From contig JBBSAJ010000012.1 of assembly GCA_038252405.1 (NCBI GenBank), positions 1 through 64,000 on the forward strand: 64,000 bases of DNA, given 5' to 3'. Under the pieces are notes generated by a model. That model had not been told where the DNA came from. It was given only the letters and a program-made list of their open reading frames with translations, and made no database searches. Below are positions 23,786 through 32,813 of the stretch, one piece after another. Each line of letters begins with the position of its first letter. Positions within the stretch are counted from its first letter, which is position 1. Origin of the DNA: DATCDE01 sp038252405 (lineage in GTDB: Bacteria > Actinomycetota > Actinomycetes > Prado026). The position numbers and the translations under genes were made by a program.

Positions 23786-23970
23786 GAAGGACAAGGGCGT
23801 CATGACGTTCTCGCTGTCCGGACCGGACTACTACCCGTCCAGTGCGTATGTCGGTATCGACTCGGGTGGGACGACCGGCCCGGTGCGGGCCAGGGGCGCA
23901 GGGATGATGCCGGCTGACGGGTTCCTCGCGAACCGGGGCACCACCCCCGCGAGGGTGACCCCCGAGCGCG
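23786..23970 (+). pseudogene. Remnant of a second copy of the 21210-23009 secreted-protein gene
   Basis: The frame reads PKDKGVMTFSLSGPDYYPSS, then AYVGIDSGGTTGPV and MMPADGF, then LANRGTTPARVT. The first parts match GKGVMTFSLAGPDYYPSS, AYVRIGLYGTSGPV and APADGF of the intact protein, and the last matches LANWGTTIAKVS from its end, so about 65 residues between have been lost. There is no start codon or intact frame. It shows an old duplication followed by deletion, and it abuts the broken DUF2993 gene. Confidence 0.8.
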
Positions 23971-24016
23971 GTAGCAGGGCCGACCAAGGTCGGAGGCGCC
24001 TGCCAGGTCCCCGGCC

Positions 24017-26452
24017 TCATCCGTCGGGGGGCCGCCCAGCAGGGGACCCGGTACGGCCTTCTGTCTTCCCGGTTGGGTCCGGCTCACGGGTTGCCCTGGC
24101 AGACCTGGCGCCGGCAACGAGGCGAGGGCCAGCGCGAGCGGGAGAGGGCCGAAGCCGGGCCCAGGGCCAACCGCTCGCCGTGCCCATCAGGGTCAGCATC
24201 GACGGCATCAGCAGCGACCGCACGACGAGGGCGTCGAGCATGATCCCGACGGCCAGCGCGAACCCCAGCTGACGGAACGGGTCGAGCGGCACCACGGCGA
24301 GCAGCCCCAGGCTGGCCGCCAGGGTGACCGCTGCCACCGAGATCGCCCGGGTGCTCTCCGGCAGGGCCACCCGGATCGCCTCCGTCAGCGGCCGGACGCG
24401 AGCCTCCGACCAGATGTGGCCCACCCCGAAGATGTTGTAGTCGGAGCCAAGCGCCACGAGCAGCACCGCCGCCGCGAAGGGCACGTAGAAGGTGAGGCCG
24501 TCCTGCCCGAGGCGGTCCTGGAACAGCCAGGTAGTAATACCGAGGGACGCGAGCAGGGCCAGCACGCTGGCCACCAGCAGCAGGATCGGCGCGACCAGCG
24601 CCCTCAGGAAGATCACCAGGATCAGGGCGTTGACGAGCAGCGCAGCCACAGCGATCCGGAACAGGTCGTCGGTGGTGTTGCCGACGATCTCGGCGGCCAG
24701 CGCCGTGTCGCCGGCGTACCCGACCTGGGCAGAGACCAGCCCGACCTGGGCCAGCAGCCCGGGCATCGCCTGCTGGAGGTCGCGCAGCGACCCGATCGCG
24801 CTGGCCCCCAGCGGCTGCGAGCTCATGATCACGAGGAGCCGGGCGGCGTCCCCGCCCTGGCTGTAGACCACGCCGAGGTCCTGCGGCAGCGGCTGCAGCC
24901 CGGGACCCACCACCCCCGCCACCCCGGGCTGCACCTCGATCCGCCGGCGGAGCTCCGCCAGCTCCCCGCGTTTCGCGGTGATCCCCGGCCCGCTCACCAC
25001 GATCATGGTCGGGGAGAGGATCCCGTCGCTGAACCCGGCCTCGGCTGCCTGCGCCACCGCGCGCACCTTGTTGTCGACGGGCAGCGAGGGCACGAACGCC
25101 GCGCCGAGCTGCAGGTGCAGCGCAGGGACGGCGGCGGCCAACAGCCCCGCGACCGTGACCACCAGCACGACTGCGGCGGTGCGCGGTCGCGTCAGCCCGT
25201 CCGCTCCGAGCCTCCGACCGACCTGCCGCTGCAGCCAGTGCAGGGGGGTACGTCGCCAGGACACCAATGCGCTCAGCTGGGCCGACCCGGTGCCAGCCGG
25301 GCCGATCCTGCCCGCGGGTCGCGCTCCGTCGCCCCCCGCTGCCGGCAGACCCGGGACGAGGGGCCAGAACACCACCCGCCCGAGCACCGCCATCAGCGCC
25401 GGGACCAACGAGATGGACACCACGAGCGCGACGAGGACGGCGAGTGCCATCCCGGGCCCCATCGCCCGGAACAGCCCCGAGCTGCTCGCCAGCAGCGCCG
25501 CAGTCCCGGCAGCCACGGTCACTCCCGCCACTGCGACGATCGGGGCGACGTCCGCCGCGGACCGGCAGACGGCTTCACGGGTGTCCGCGACCTCCGTCAT
25601 CGTCGTCCGCAGCCCGGACAGGAAGAAGATCACGTAGTCGGTGACGATGCCGAGCTGCAGCGCCACGAGCAGGGGCCGCAGCTCGCTGGGCGCGCTCACC
25701 CCGATCCACGACGCTCCCACGCCCACCGCCTTGGTGGTGATGACCACCGAGGTCCCGGCGACGGCGAGCGTCAGTGCCGGAGCCATCAGAGACCGAAAGC
25801 TCAGGCCCACGATCAGCACGAGCGCGATCAGGGTGACGATCTCCACGGTCGGCAGCGAGTCCTGGATGATGGCGCTCTGCTCCGCCCGCGCCGGTACCGA
25901 GCCGGTCACCCCGACTACGTGGTCCTGCGCGTCGAAGTGCTCGGCGACGAACCGTCGGGCGGCGCGCTCGCTGTCGGAGAGGCTGGCGTACGGCGACATG
26001 AACAGGTAGTTGATCACCGTGGTGCCGCTCTCCCGCGAGCCTGGGAACGCCCCCATCGTGTTCGGCAGCGGGAGCACCCCGAGGATGGGATAGAGGTTGC
26101 CGTAGTCGCCGCGGTTGGCGGCAGCCGCCCGCGCCAGCGCCCGCGACTGGGCGGCCACGGACAGGCCCGCCGGGTCACGCTGCACGACCTCCGTCCGGGC
26201 CAGCAATGGGAAGGCGAACTGCGACAGCGACTGGACCTCGACCCGGATCGCCGGGCTGTCGTCCGGCAGGAACCCGGACAGGCCGCCCCCGGACGGCGCC
26301 GGCGAGGGCAGCAGGGTCAGCGACCCGACGGCGAGAACCGCCCAGAGCCCGATGACCAACCACCGGCCGCGCACCATGAGCGACACCCACCACCGCGCCA
26401 CGCGACCCGCCCGTCGTCGGACGGTGAGCCCGAGGGGGCCGGGGTGCGACAC
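24017..26452 (-). CDS. MMPL family RND-type exporter
   Basis: An 811-residue membrane protein with two halves, each with a periplasmic loop after the first span and then five or six spans. MMPL features include SLMVRGRWLVIGLWAVLAVG at the first span, GIVTDYVIFFLSGLRTTM and ALGSDYNIFGVGHIWSEAR (the paired Asp-Tyr residues of the proton relay), and LGFALAVGIMLDALVVRSLL. MMPL proteins move lipids or siderophores outward. The GTG at 26452 is the likely start, four bases after the upstream stop; a TTG at 26512 would overlap it. Last of a three-gene minus-strand operon. Cargo unknown. Confidence 0.88.
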   Translation of the reverse strand: MSHPGPLGLTVRRRAGRVARWWVSLMVRGRWLVIGLWAVLAVGSLTLLPSPAPSGGGLSGFLPDDSPAIRVEVQSLSQFAFPLLARTEVVQRDPAGLSVAAQSRALARAAAANRGDYGNLYPILGVLPLPNTMGAFPGSRESGTTVINYLFMSPYASLSDSERAARRFVAEHFDAQDHVVGVTGSVPARAEQSAIIQDSLPTVEIVTLIALVLIVGLSFRSLMAPALTLAVAGTSVVITTKAVGVGASWIGVSAPSELRPLLVALQLGIVTDYVIFFLSGLRTTMTEVADTREAVCRSAADVAPIVAVAGVTVAAGTAALLASSSGLFRAMGPGMALAVLVALVVSISLVPALMAVLGRVVFWPLVPGLPAAGGDGARPAGRIGPAGTGSAQLSALVSWRRTPLHWLQRQVGRRLGADGLTRPRTAAVVLVVTVAGLLAAAVPALHLQLGAAFVPSLPVDNKVRAVAQAAEAGFSDGILSPTMIVVSGPGITAKRGELAELRRRIEVQPGVAGVVGPGLQPLPQDLGVVYSQGGDAARLLVIMSSQPLGASAIGSLRDLQQAMPGLLAQVGLVSAQVGYAGDTALAAEIVGNTTDDLFRIAVAALLVNALILVIFLRALVAPILLLVASVLALLASLGITTWLFQDRLGQDGLTFYVPFAAAVLLVALGSDYNIFGVGHIWSEARVRPLTEAIRVALPESTRAISVAAVTLAASLGLLAVVPLDPFRQLGFALAVGIMLDALVVRSLLMPSMLTLMGTASGWPWARLRPSPARAGPRLVAGARSARATREPDPTGKTEGRTGSPAGRPPDG

Positions 26453-26456
26453 CGCG

Positions 26457-27095
26457 TCACGCCTGACCGCGGTCCGCGCCAGCCGATGGTCGCTCGAGTC
26501 CGAGGCGCGCAAGCTCCAGGTCCGCGAGCGCCCTGGTCCGGCCCTGGTGCAGGTCCTGCCACGGGTCCTCGCTCACCTCGCGGATCACTCCGTAGGGCCG
26601 ACGGGCCACCGTGCGGTGCGCCAGGAATTGGTCCACCATCGGCCCCTCGCCCGCGGCCAGCGCCGCCTCCACCTGCTGCCGGTCCCGCCGCCGGGCCAGC
26701 CGCAGCGGCAGGTACAGGCCGAACACCGGGGTGGCTGGGACGATGGCCACCGAGAACCCCAGGAGCAGGGCCAGCTGCCGCATCGTGGACGTGGTCTGCT
26801 GGCCGCTGGCCCGGATCTCCTGCGCCGTGCTGCGGACCTCCGTGCCGAAGCCCCCCGTGCGGTCACCGATCACCGGGACCTGCCTGAGCGACTGGAGGGC
26901 CCGCCCGACGTCCTCCAGCGCCGTGCCGGACTGGACCGCGGCCGTCCCGACGCGGGACAGCCGCCACAGCGCCACCCCGGTCAGCGCGCCCATCGCGATC
27001 CAGAACACCACCCAGAAGACGACGACGCCGTCCAGCAGGCGCACCGTCTGCTGGTCGGCGTCGAGCAGCCCCCTGCGCGCGCGGGTGGCCGTCAT
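26457..27095 (-). CDS. Two-span membrane protein in the MMPL operon
   Basis: A 212-residue protein with two hydrophobic spans (about 23-46 and 108-131) separated by a roughly 60-residue loop rich in Gln, Thr and Arg that is probably extracytoplasmic and partly coiled-coil (VGRALQSLRQVPVIGDRT, then STAQEIRASGQQTTSTMRQL). A charged cytoplasmic C-terminus follows (ARRRDRQQVEAALAAGEGP). No named family recognised. It starts one base after the stop of the preceding gene and ends four bases before mmpL, so it is likely an accessory subunit of that exporter. Confidence 0.68.
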   Translation of the reverse strand: MTATRARRGLLDADQQTVRLLDGVVVFWVVFWIAMGALTGVALWRLSRVGTAAVQSGTALEDVGRALQSLRQVPVIGDRTGGFGTEVRSTAQEIRASGQQTTSTMRQLALLLGFSVAIVPATPVFGLYLPLRLARRRDRQQVEAALAAGEGPMVDQFLAHRTVARRPYGVIREVSEDPWQDLHQGRTRALADLELARLGLERPSAGADRGQA

Positions 27096-27096
27096 C

Positions 27097-27555
27097 TCAG
27101 CTGCTGGTGGACGTCGGGCTCGGCGACGTCACGGAGATGCCTCGACAGCTCTCGACCAGTGAGGAGATCCGGGCCTGCCGGGTCCGCAGGTCGTCGACGA
27201 GCTGCGCCAGCCGGTTGGCGTCGAGCGACCTCAACGAGCCGGCCACCCCGGAGAGGTCCTGCTGGACGGCGGCGAGCTCGTCGGAGATCTGCGCGCACTC
27301 GGCCGGGATGACGACAGTCGTCGGGCTCTGGCCGGCACCCGTGCTCGGCTGCGAGGCGCCGCCACCCGCGCTCGCCGACACCGTCGGGGAGGCGGTGGTG
27401 CCGGTGTCCGAGGTGTTGCCCAGCCACACGACCACCCCGCCGAGAAGCGCCCCGACGAGGAACGTCAAAGCGGGCACGATCCAAAACATCGAGCTGCGGC
27501 GGGTGCTGGTCCCCGTCGGCGGTCCAGGGGTCGGGTCTGGACTCGAGGTGGCCAT
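27097..27555 (-). CDS. Single-span anchored extracytoplasmic protein, first gene of the MMPL operon
   Basis: A 152-residue protein. A short Pro/Thr-rich N-terminus precedes one span (WIVPALTFLVGALLGGVVVW, about 25-44), then a Ser/Thr/Gly linker and a helical domain (AECAQISDELAAVQQDLSGV and LRSLDANRLAQLVDDLRTRQ) with two Cys that may form a disulphide. The ATG at 27555 has an AAGGAG site. The layout resembles MmpS-like anchors that accompany MMPL exporters, but the domain is helical rather than the beta fold of MmpS, so it is a different accessory. Confidence 0.68.
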   Translation of the reverse strand: MATSSPDPTPGPPTGTSTRRSSMFWIVPALTFLVGALLGGVVVWLGNTSDTGTTASPTVSASAGGGASQPSTGAGQSPTTVVIPAECAQISDELAAVQQDLSGVAGSLRSLDANRLAQLVDDLRTRQARISSLVESCRGISVTSPSPTSTSS

Positions 27556-27567
27556 CGGCGAGCTCCT

Positions 27568-27597
27568 TCCTCACGACATCTGTCCTCACGACATCGG
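27568..27597. repeat. 15-base tandem duplication before the MMPL operon
   Basis: Two adjacent copies of TCCTCACGACATC plus two bases (27568-27582 and 27583-27597). On the minus strand each copy reads GATGTCGTGAGGA, which carries ATG-TCG-TGA, a two-codon frame followed by a GAGGA ribosome-binding-like sequence, just upstream of the real AAGGAG site. This could be a leader of the operon or a chance duplication. Confidence 0.5.
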
Positions 27598-27674
27598 TCG
27601 ATCCTCGCACCGCTCGACTCGCCCGGTCTGCTCGCCAGGTCTGCCCCGTTCACCCGGCCACCAAACGCGGTGGG

Positions 27675-27932
27675 TCAGCCGCCCGCGAACGGCGGCAGCG
27701 CCTCGACCACTGAGCCCGGCAGTGTCACGACCTCGATGTGAGGCCGCACCCCGGCCGGCGCGCCGTCGACCAGGAACGAGCAGCGGGCCAGCACCCGGGC
27801 CAGCCGCTCGTCGCCGTCGCGGCGGGCGACCGCCTCGCGCACCACGTCGGCCAGCGTGGCGCAGCCGGCGAAGGACTCCTCGGCCGCTCCGGCCGCCTCC
27901 TTCGCGGCGGCCCAGTACCGCAGCGTCACGCT
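27675..27932 (-). CDS. moaD: MoaD/ThiS family sulphur carrier
   Basis: A small ubiquitin-fold protein of about 85 residues ending PPFAGG; the C-terminal Gly-Gly is the site of adenylation and thiocarboxylation in molybdopterin synthase small subunits. VTLRYWAAAKEAAGAAEE is the standard MoaD N-terminal strand and helix. The GTG at 27932 is the likely start; a GTG at 27953 would overlap the upstream hydrolase gene by eleven bases. No other molybdenum cofactor gene is nearby, so it is probably a dispersed moaD. Confidence 0.82.
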   Translation of the reverse strand, partial: SVTLRYWAAAKEAAGAAEESFAGCATLADVVREAVARRDGDERLARVLARCSFLVDGAPAGVRPHIEVVTLPGSVVEALPPFAGG

Positions 27933-27942
27933 CACCGGACCA

Positions 27943-28794
27943 TCATCGCCCACCGGTCGCCTCGGCAGCCCCCGCGGCCCCGGCCGCCCAGGCCCAGACC
28001 CGCGCGGTCAGCTCCGCCGAGATCGCGTTCTCCGCGTGCCCGAAGCCGGGCTCCACCCACAGCTGCGCGGTCGGCCCCGCGGCCGCAGCCAGCTGCTCGG
28101 CGTGGTCGAGCGGGAAGTAGCGGTCATGGGTGCCGTGGACGACGAGGAGCGGCACCGGTGCGATCGACCCGGCCAGCGCCCGGGGCTCGGCCGGCAGCGG
28201 GTCCCAGCCGTCGGCGACGATCCGGGTGCGCATCCCGACCCTGGCCACCAGCCGCCCGGACGGCCGCTCCACCACCCGGTGCAGCATCCGCATGGCGGGA
28301 GTCCCCCGGTAGTACCAGCGGGCCGGGCTGCTCACCGACACCACGGCGTCCACCCCGCGCAGCATCGCCGCGTGCCGCACCACGACCGAGCCGCCCATCG
28401 AGAACCCGACGGTCACCACCCGGGCGTAGCCCAGCAGCCGCGCCCACCGCACCGCGGCGTCCAGGTCGAGCACCTCGAGGTCCCCCACCGTCGAGACGCC
28501 GCCCGAGCGCCCGTGCCCGCGAAAGTCCAGCGCCACCACCCCGGCGCCCGCACCGGTCAGGACGCCGGCCACCCGGCGCAGCCCCGGCGAGGACGACGAC
28601 CCGCTGAACCCGTGCGCCAGCACCACCGCCGTCGGTACCTCCGACGGCGCGGCACCGGACCGCGCGGCACCGGACCGCGCGGCCAGCCGGGCACCCGCCG
28701 GCGCCCAGTGCAGCGCGGCCACCCGGATCCCGTCGGCGGCCACCAGCGTCCGCCGCTCAGCGGGCGAAGCGGCCCCGGACGACGACAGATCCAC
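27943..28794 (-). CDS. Alpha/beta hydrolase (lysophospholipase-like)
   Basis: A 283-residue hydrolase. The nucleophile elbow is GFSMGGS (Ser about residue 140), the acid lies in VVHGTHDRYFP and the His in EPGFGHAENA; the oxyanion region is LAHGFSGSSSSPG and FRGHGRSGG a typical early motif. The GTG at 28794 with a GGAGAGG site is chosen over an open frame that extends far upstream through the glnR region. Monoacylglycerol lipase or ester hydrolase are plausible. It may be co-transcribed with moaD. Confidence 0.82.
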   Translation of the reverse strand: MDLSSSGAASPAERRTLVAADGIRVAALHWAPAGARLAARSGAARSGAAPSEVPTAVVLAHGFSGSSSSPGLRRVAGVLTGAGAGVVALDFRGHGRSGGVSTVGDLEVLDLDAAVRWARLLGYARVVTVGFSMGGSVVVRHAAMLRGVDAVVSVSSPARWYYRGTPAMRMLHRVVERPSGRLVARVGMRTRIVADGWDPLPAEPRALAGSIAPVPLLVVHGTHDRYFPLDHAEQLAAAAGPTAQLWVEPGFGHAENAISAELTARVWAWAAGAAGAAEATGGR

Positions 28795-28894
28795 GTCCGC
28801 TATCCTCTCCCCAAGGGATCCGGGCACCGTCGCCAGACGTTCCACCGGGTCCTTTGCTGTTTTCTGGACCAGGTCCAGCGAGAGGAGCCAGCCG

Positions 28895-29605
28895 GTGAGC
28901 CAGCTGCTGCTGCTGACCAACACGATGCAGCCGTCGTCCGAGGTGCTGCCCGCGCTGGGGCTGCTCATGCACCAGGTCCGGATCGCCCCGGCCGAGGCCA
29001 CCGCCCTCATCGACGCGCCGGTCTGCGACCTGCTCCTCGTCGACGGCCGCCGCGACCTGCCGCACATGCGCGGGCTGTGCCGGCTGCTGCGCACCACCGG
29101 CGTCGACGTGCCCGTGGTGCTCGTGGTCACCGAGGGCGGCATGGTCGCCGTCAGCGAGGACTGGGGCATCGACGACGTGCTGCTCGAGTCGGCCGGCCCG
29201 GCCGAGGTAGAGGCCCGGATCCGGCTGGCCATCGGCCGGCTGGCCGCGGCCCGCGACGGCGACTCCGACGCGCCCGCCGAGATCCGCGGCGGCGACGTCG
29301 CCATCGACGAGGGCGCGTACAGCGCGAAGGTGAAGGGTCGCACGCTCGACCTCACCTTCAAGGAGTTCGAGCTGCTGAAGTTCCTCGTCCAGCACCCGGG
29401 CCGGGTGTTCAGCCGGGCCCAGCTGCTGCAGGAGGTGTGGGGCTACGACTACTACGGCGGCACCCGCACGGTCGACGTCCACGTGCGCCGGCTGCGGGCC
29501 AAGCTCGGCCCCGAGCACGAGGCCCTGATCGGCACCGTGCGCAACGTCGGCTACCGCTTCGTGCTCCCCCCGCGCCCCGAGGAGCGCACCCCGGTCCTCA
29601 CGTGA
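28895..29605 (+). CDS. glnR: GlnR-type orphan response regulator
   Basis: A 236-residue OmpR-family regulator. The receiver-like half (about 1-120) keeps LLLVDGRRDLPHM with an Asp in the phosphorylation position but lacks the acidic pair of normal receivers; the C-terminal winged helix (about 140-230) has LTFKEFELLKFLVQHPGRVF and GGTRTVDVHVRRLRAKLG. In mycobacteria and streptomycetes GlnR controls nitrogen assimilation and sits beside mshD, as here, which is the main reason for the name. The GTG has an AGAGGAG site. No cognate kinase is present. Confidence 0.78.
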   Translation: MSQLLLLTNTMQPSSEVLPALGLLMHQVRIAPAEATALIDAPVCDLLLVDGRRDLPHMRGLCRLLRTTGVDVPVVLVVTEGGMVAVSEDWGIDDVLLESAGPAEVEARIRLAIGRLAAARDGDSDAPAEIRGGDVAIDEGAYSAKVKGRTLDLTFKEFELLKFLVQHPGRVFSRAQLLQEVWGYDYYGGTRTVDVHVRRLRAKLGPEHEALIGTVRNVGYRFVLPPRPEERTPVLT

Positions 29606-30549
29606 GCGACCACACCGACCCGGCCTACGCCCGCCTGGAGGTGGTCGGCCGGCTCGACACCGCGGAGATCCGCCGGGTCGCCCTGCTGGTCGAGCGGGCC
29701 ACCGAGGTCGACGGTGTCCGCCCGCTGTCCGAGCACGTCTCCCTGCACCTGCGGCACGGCGGGGACGCCCCGGGACGCAACCTGCTGCTCTACCTGCCCG
29801 ATGACCGGCTGGCCGGCTACGCCCACCTCGACGTCACCGATGTCGTCGAGGGCTCCAGCGCGGAGCTGGTCGTCGACCCCGAGCTGCGCCGGCACGGGCT
29901 GGGCCGGCTGCTCGTCCAGCACCTGCGCGCCGAGTCCCCCGACGGCCGGCTGCGGCTGTGGTCGCACGGCAACCAGGCCGGGGCCGTCGCGCTGGCCACC
30001 AGCCTCGGCTTCACCCACACCCGCTCGCTGTGGCAGATGCGCCGCTCGCTGTTCGCCCGGCTGCCCCGGCCGCAGCTGCCGCAGCACCTCGCCGTCCGCA
30101 CCTTCGTGCCTGGGGCCGACGACGACGCCTGGATCGCGCTCAACAACGCGGCGTTCGCGGGCCACCCCGAGCAGGCCGGCTGGACGCCGGAGGACCTGCA
30201 CCGGCGGATGGCCGAGCCGTGGTTCGACCCGGCCGGGTTCTTCCTCGCGGCGGACGCCGACGGCCGGCTGGTCGGCTTCCACTGGACCAAGGTGCACGGC
30301 GGCACCGAGCACGCCCACGACGGGCACGGCCACGAGCCGATCGGCGAGGTGTACGTGGTCGGCGTCCACCCCTCGCAGCGCGGCACCGGGCTGGGCCGCG
30401 CGCTCACCCTGATCGGGCTGCGGCACCTGCGCGGGCTCGGCCTGTCCGAGGCGATGCTCTACGTGGACGCCGACAACGCCGCGGCGATCGGCCTGTACAC
30501 CGCCCTCGGCTTCACCCGCTGGGACACCGACGTCCTGTTCCGCGCCTGA
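29602..30549 (+). CDS. mshD: Mycothiol synthase
   Basis: A 315-residue enzyme with two GNAT domains that acetylates Cys-GlcN-Ins with acetyl-CoA in the last step of mycothiol synthesis, in the cytosol. The C-terminal domain has VVGVHPSQRGTGLGRALTLIG (acetyl-CoA loop) and LYVDADNAAAIGLYTALGF; the N-terminal one has LVVDPELRRHGLGRLLVQHL. HEPIGEVYVVGVHP is typical of MshD. The GTG at 29602 overlaps the glnR stop (GTGA), so the two are co-translated. Presence of this gene marks an actinobacterium. Confidence 0.93.
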   Translation: MSDHTDPAYARLEVVGRLDTAEIRRVALLVERATEVDGVRPLSEHVSLHLRHGGDAPGRNLLLYLPDDRLAGYAHLDVTDVVEGSSAELVVDPELRRHGLGRLLVQHLRAESPDGRLRLWSHGNQAGAVALATSLGFTHTRSLWQMRRSLFARLPRPQLPQHLAVRTFVPGADDDAWIALNNAAFAGHPEQAGWTPEDLHRRMAEPWFDPAGFFLAADADGRLVGFHWTKVHGGTEHAHDGHGHEPIGEVYVVGVHPSQRGTGLGRALTLIGLRHLRGLGLSEAMLYVDADNAAAIGLYTALGFTRWDTDVLFRA

Positions 30550-30578
30550 CCGGTTGAAGGGGGTGACACCATGAGCAG

Positions 30579-32813
30579 ATGACCGAGGACACCGGGGTGA
30601 GCGCGCTGAGCGACATGTCCGAGATCGCCGAGATCGTCCGTGACGAGGCCCGTGACGACCTGCCCGACGGTTCGTTCGACACCGCCGAGGAGATCGCCGC
30701 GGCGGAGGCGGCCGAGGCCGCAGCGGCCGGCGCCGCCCTCGGGGTCCCCGACCTGCCCGAGAACCGGTTCTACGACCGCGAGCTGTCCTGGCTGGCGTTC
30801 AACCAGCGGGTGCTCGAGCTGGCCGAGGACCCGGACCTGCCGCTGCTCGAGCGGGCCAAGTTCCTGGCCATCTTCGGCAGCAACCTGGACGAGTTCTACA
30901 TGGTCCGGGTGGCCGGTCTGAAGCGGCGGATCGCCACCGGCATCGCCGTCCGGGCGGCCAGCGGGGCGCTGCCCCGCGAGGTGCACGAGACGATCCTGGC
31001 CGAGTCCCGAACCCTGCAGGAGCGGCATGCCGCCTGCTTCCAGCACGAGGTGCTGCCGGCGCTGGCCACGGAGGGCATCGAGCTGCTGCGCTGGAACCAG
31101 CTCACCCCGGTCGAGCGGGACGCCGCCAGCGGGTTCTTCCAGGACCGGGTCTTCCCGGTGCTCACCCCGCTCGCCGTCGACCCGGCGCACCCGTTCCCCT
31201 ACATCTCCGGGCTGTCGCTCAACCTGGCCGTCGTCGTGCGCAACCCGCAGACCGGCACCGAGCACTTCGCCCGGGTGAAGGTCCCGCCGATCCTGCCGCG
31301 GCTCTCCCGGGTCGGCGAGCAGCGGTTCGTGCCGCTGGAGGACATCATGGCCGCGCACCTGGGCCAGCTGTTCCCCGGCATGGAGGTGCTGCAGCACCAC
31401 GCCTTCCGGGTCACCCGCAACGAGGACGTCGAGGTCGAGGAGGACGACGCCGAGAACCTGCTGGTGGCGATGGAGCGCGAGCTGATGCGCCGCCGGTTCG
31501 GCCCGCCGGTGCGGCTGGAGGTCGAGCGCACCATCGACCCGCACGTGCTCGACCTGCTGGTCCGCGAGCTGTCCATCACCCCCGGCGAGGTGTTCGCGCT
31601 GCCCGGACCGCTGGACCTCACCGGGCTGTGGGCGCTGATGGGCCTGGACCGGGCCGACCTGAAGGACTCCCCGTTCCTGCCCCGCACCAACCGCGAGCTG
31701 GCCGAGGCCGAGTCGGCGTCCGAGGCGGACGTGTTCACCGCCGTCCGCGACCACGACGTCCTGCTGCACCACCCGTACGACTCGTTCTCCACCAGCGTGC
31801 AGTCGTTCCTGGAGCAGGCCGCCGTCGACCCGGATGTGCTGGCCATCAAGCAGACGCTGTACCGGACCAGCGCCGACTCCCCGATCGTCGACGCGCTCAT
31901 CGACGCCGCCGAGGCCGGCAAGCAGGTCCTCGTGCTGGTCGAGATCAAGGCCCGGTTCGACGAGGGCGCCAACATCAAGCGGGCCCGCAAGCTGGAGCAG
32001 GCCGGCTGCCACGTCGTCTACGGCCTGGTCGGGCTGAAGACGCACTGCAAGCTGTCCATGGTGGTGCGCCTGGAGGGCGACGGGATCGTCCGCTACACCC
32101 ACATCGGCACCGGCAACTACCACCCCAAGACGGCCCGGCTGTACGAGGACATGGGCCTGCTCACCGCCGACCCGCAGGTCGGGGACGACGTCGGCAACCT
32201 GTTCAACGTGCTGTCCGGCTACTCGATGAACACCGACTACGAGCGGCTGCTCGTCGCCCCGCACTCCATCCGGGCCGGCCTGGTCGAGCGGATCGAGCGG
32301 GAGGTCGAGCACCACCGGGCCGGTCGGCCGGCCCGCATCCGGTTCAAGGTCAACTCGATCGTCGACGAGCAGACCATCGACGCGCTGTACCGCGCCGCCC
32401 GGGCCGGCGTCCCCGTCGACGTGTGGGTCCGCGGCATCTGTGCGATCCGCGGCGGCGTGCCCGGGCTGTCCGAGAACGTCCGGGTGCGCAGCATCCTGGG
32501 CCGGTTCCTGGAGCACTCCCGGGTCTACTGGTTCGAGGGCGGCGGCAACCCCGAGGTCTGGATCGGCAGCGCCGACCTCATGCACCGCAACCTGGACCGG
32601 CGGGTCGAGGCGCTCGTGCAGCTGACCGCCCCGGCCCACGTCGCCGAGATCGGCGCGCTGATCGACCTCGGCTTCGACGAGGGCACCGCCTCCTGGCACC
32701 AGGGCCCCGACGGCACCTTCGTCCGGCACGACAAGGCGGACGACGGCACGCCGCTGATGGACATCCAGGCCTTCCTCATCGACCTGCACCAGCGGCGCCG
32801 GAGCCTGGTGTGA
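30579..32813 (+). CDS. ppk1: Polyphosphate kinase 1
   Basis: A 744-residue kinase that builds polyphosphate from ATP and works in reverse. Family blocks are ENRFYDRELSWLAFNQRVLE at the N-terminal domain, NLDEFYMVRVAGLKRR, FARVKVPPILPR, LVEIKARFDEGANIKRA, and THIGTGNYHPKTARLYEDMG (about 506-525), the region with catalytic histidines. The N-terminal extension of about 55 acidic residues is longer than in E. coli and common in actinobacteria. It is 29 bases after mshD and overlaps the next gene (GTGA), so it belongs to a phosphate operon. Confidence 0.96.
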   Translation: MTEDTGVSALSDMSEIAEIVRDEARDDLPDGSFDTAEEIAAAEAAEAAAAGAALGVPDLPENRFYDRELSWLAFNQRVLELAEDPDLPLLERAKFLAIFGSNLDEFYMVRVAGLKRRIATGIAVRAASGALPREVHETILAESRTLQERHAACFQHEVLPALATEGIELLRWNQLTPVERDAASGFFQDRVFPVLTPLAVDPAHPFPYISGLSLNLAVVVRNPQTGTEHFARVKVPPILPRLSRVGEQRFVPLEDIMAAHLGQLFPGMEVLQHHAFRVTRNEDVEVEEDDAENLLVAMERELMRRRFGPPVRLEVERTIDPHVLDLLVRELSITPGEVFALPGPLDLTGLWALMGLDRADLKDSPFLPRTNRELAEAESASEADVFTAVRDHDVLLHHPYDSFSTSVQSFLEQAAVDPDVLAIKQTLYRTSADSPIVDALIDAAEAGKQVLVLVEIKARFDEGANIKRARKLEQAGCHVVYGLVGLKTHCKLSMVVRLEGDGIVRYTHIGTGNYHPKTARLYEDMGLLTADPQVGDDVGNLFNVLSGYSMNTDYERLLVAPHSIRAGLVERIEREVEHHRAGRPARIRFKVNSIVDEQTIDALYRAARAGVPVDVWVRGICAIRGGVPGLSENVRVRSILGRFLEHSRVYWFEGGGNPEVWIGSADLMHRNLDRRVEALVQLTAPAHVAEIGALIDLGFDEGTASWHQGPDGTFVRHDKADDGTPLMDIQAFLIDLHQRRRSLV

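Noticed and set aside
27856..30549. An 897-residue plus-strand frame ending as MshD
   Set aside because: Only the last 315 residues match MshD; the GTGA overlap at 29602 is the true start and the rest covers other genes in other frames.
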